Shown piece after piece: positions 33,141-33,454 of a stretch of DNA of 33,454 nucleotides. Position 1 is the first letter of the stretch, and each line of letters begins with the position of its first letter. The translations under genes and the position numbers were made by a program. The stretch comes from Streptomyces benahoarensis (GTDB taxonomy: Bacteria; Actinomycetota; Actinomycetes; Streptomycetales; Streptomycetaceae): NCBI RefSeq assembly GCF_007280575.1, contig NZ_VKJP01000031.1:1-33454 (forward strand), in the 5' to 3' direction. Under the pieces are notes generated by a model that saw nothing but the letters and a program-made list of their open reading frames with translations, did not search any database and had not been told where the DNA came from.

Positions 33141-33320
33141 TCAGGCGCCGCGCGTGGTGGGCTCCTGGCCGGAAGCGGCCGATTCGGCGAACGCGGCGTC
33201 CACCGCGGCGTCTTCCTTGGCCTTGTTCTGACCGCCCTGACTCTTGACCATGACCACAATCAGCGCGGTGAACGCCACGGCCATTAGTGCGGGCGGGAAG
33301 AGCGCGGCGACGTAATCCAT
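33141..33320 (-). CDS. Small single-pass membrane protein (59 residues)
   Basis: The ATG at 33320 follows a strong GAGGAGG about 9 nt upstream and opens a 59-residue frame: MDYVAALFPPALMAVAFTAL, then IVVMVKSQGG, then a polar alanine/glutamate-rich tail ending TTRGA and TGA at 33141-33143. Residues 3-25 form one membrane helix; the tail with KAKEDAAVD is probably cytoplasmic. Together with the ribosome binding site and the intrinsic terminator 38 bases downstream, this is convincingly a real gene, although short. The family is not recognised by name; comparable small proteins are recalled near lsr2 in other streptomycetes. Function unknown. Confidence 0.82.
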   Translation of the reverse strand: MDYVAALFPPALMAVAFTALIVVMVKSQGGQNKAKEDAAVDAAFAESAASGQEPTTRGA

Positions 33321-33365
33321 GGCGGGGGCCTCCTCGGGGCGTGAGGATTCCAGGGTACGCAGCGC

Positions 33366-33437
33366 TCAGGCCGTACGGGCCGCGGGGGGCGGCGCGGGGC
33401 GACGGCGGCGCGGGAAGACCTCCCCCGGGGTGGGTAC
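33366..33437 (-). CDS. Possible C-terminal fragment of a gene cut by the contig end
   Basis: On the minus strand an open frame enters from the right edge and ends with TGA at 33366-33368, giving 23 residues, VPTPGEVFPRRRRPAPPPA and then ARTA. The stop lies 45 bases before the 59-residue gene on the same strand. The basic/proline composition is common for C-terminal tails in this genus, but the fragment is too short to confirm or assign. Confidence 0.35.
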   Translation of the reverse strand, partial: VPTPGEVFPRRRRPAPPPAARTA

Positions 33438-33454
33438 CTGTCTCTTATACACCT
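33438..33454. other. Nextera transposase mosaic-end adapter remnant
   Basis: The final 17 bases, CTGTCTCTTATACAC followed by CT, match the Nextera mosaic-end sequence at its first 15 positions and then lack the two bases AT. This is library adapter left at a contig end and not genomic sequence. Confidence 0.92.

Overview
The window is high-GC actinobacterial chromosome, almost certainly Streptomyces. Support comes from an Lsr2 nucleoid protein, a WhiJ-like XRE/DUF5753 regulator with a DUF397 partner, a linked radA-disA pair, a UVR-containing ClpC, DUF4232 and BACON proteins, and G/C-biased third codon positions throughout. The last 17 bases match a Nextera transposase mosaic end with a two-base deletion, so the right edge is a contig end and not a biological boundary. 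No rRNA, tRNA, CRISPR array or insertion sequence was seen.

Left part (1-6.3 kb, mostly + strand): three 24-bp direct repeats at the edge; a membrane-anchored secreted protein; an NAD-dependent epimerase-like enzyme; a divergent pair of tiny ORFs facing an XRE/DUF5753 regulator (with one TTA leucine codon) that overlaps a DUF397 protein with two domain copies; a coupled membrane-anchored protein; a GNAT acetyltransferase broken by an in-frame TGA; and a two-domain VOC protein.

Middle (6.3-18.4 kb): ilvD (branched-chain amino acid synthesis) and a Ppx/GppA phosphatase - sugar phosphate isomerase pair on the - strand; a Cys-rich conserved protein; an SDR; a large membrane protein joining sigma-factor-like helices, an HX3CX2C zinc motif, one membrane segment and a BACON-like domain; then radA and disA (recombination repair and c-di-AMP synthesis); and a DUF4232 lipoprotein.

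Right part (18.6-33.4 kb): a membrane-spanning HTH protein flanked on both sides by TGGAACG-type repeats; a divergent DHA2-type MFS exporter/TetR pair with a near-perfect 22-bp inverted repeat over both promoters; an M23 peptidase; an 858-bp non-coding stretch holding four near-palindromic TGTGACSGSGGTTAC repeats; a 1080-residue NACHT-LRR protein of the bacterial NLR (bNACHT) type, the best candidate for an immune system here; clpC with two ClgR-like boxes; an SCO3374-like protein; lsr2; an N-acetylglutamate synthase-type GNAT coupled to a BlaI-family regulator; and a 59-residue membrane protein.

A recurring theme is leaderless expression: at least eight starts lie exactly 6-7 nt after a -10-like hexamer and lack a convincing Shine-Dalgarno sequence. 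Several convergent gene pairs share strong bidirectional hairpins. Functions are assigned from protein motifs and gene order read by eye; no database search was run.
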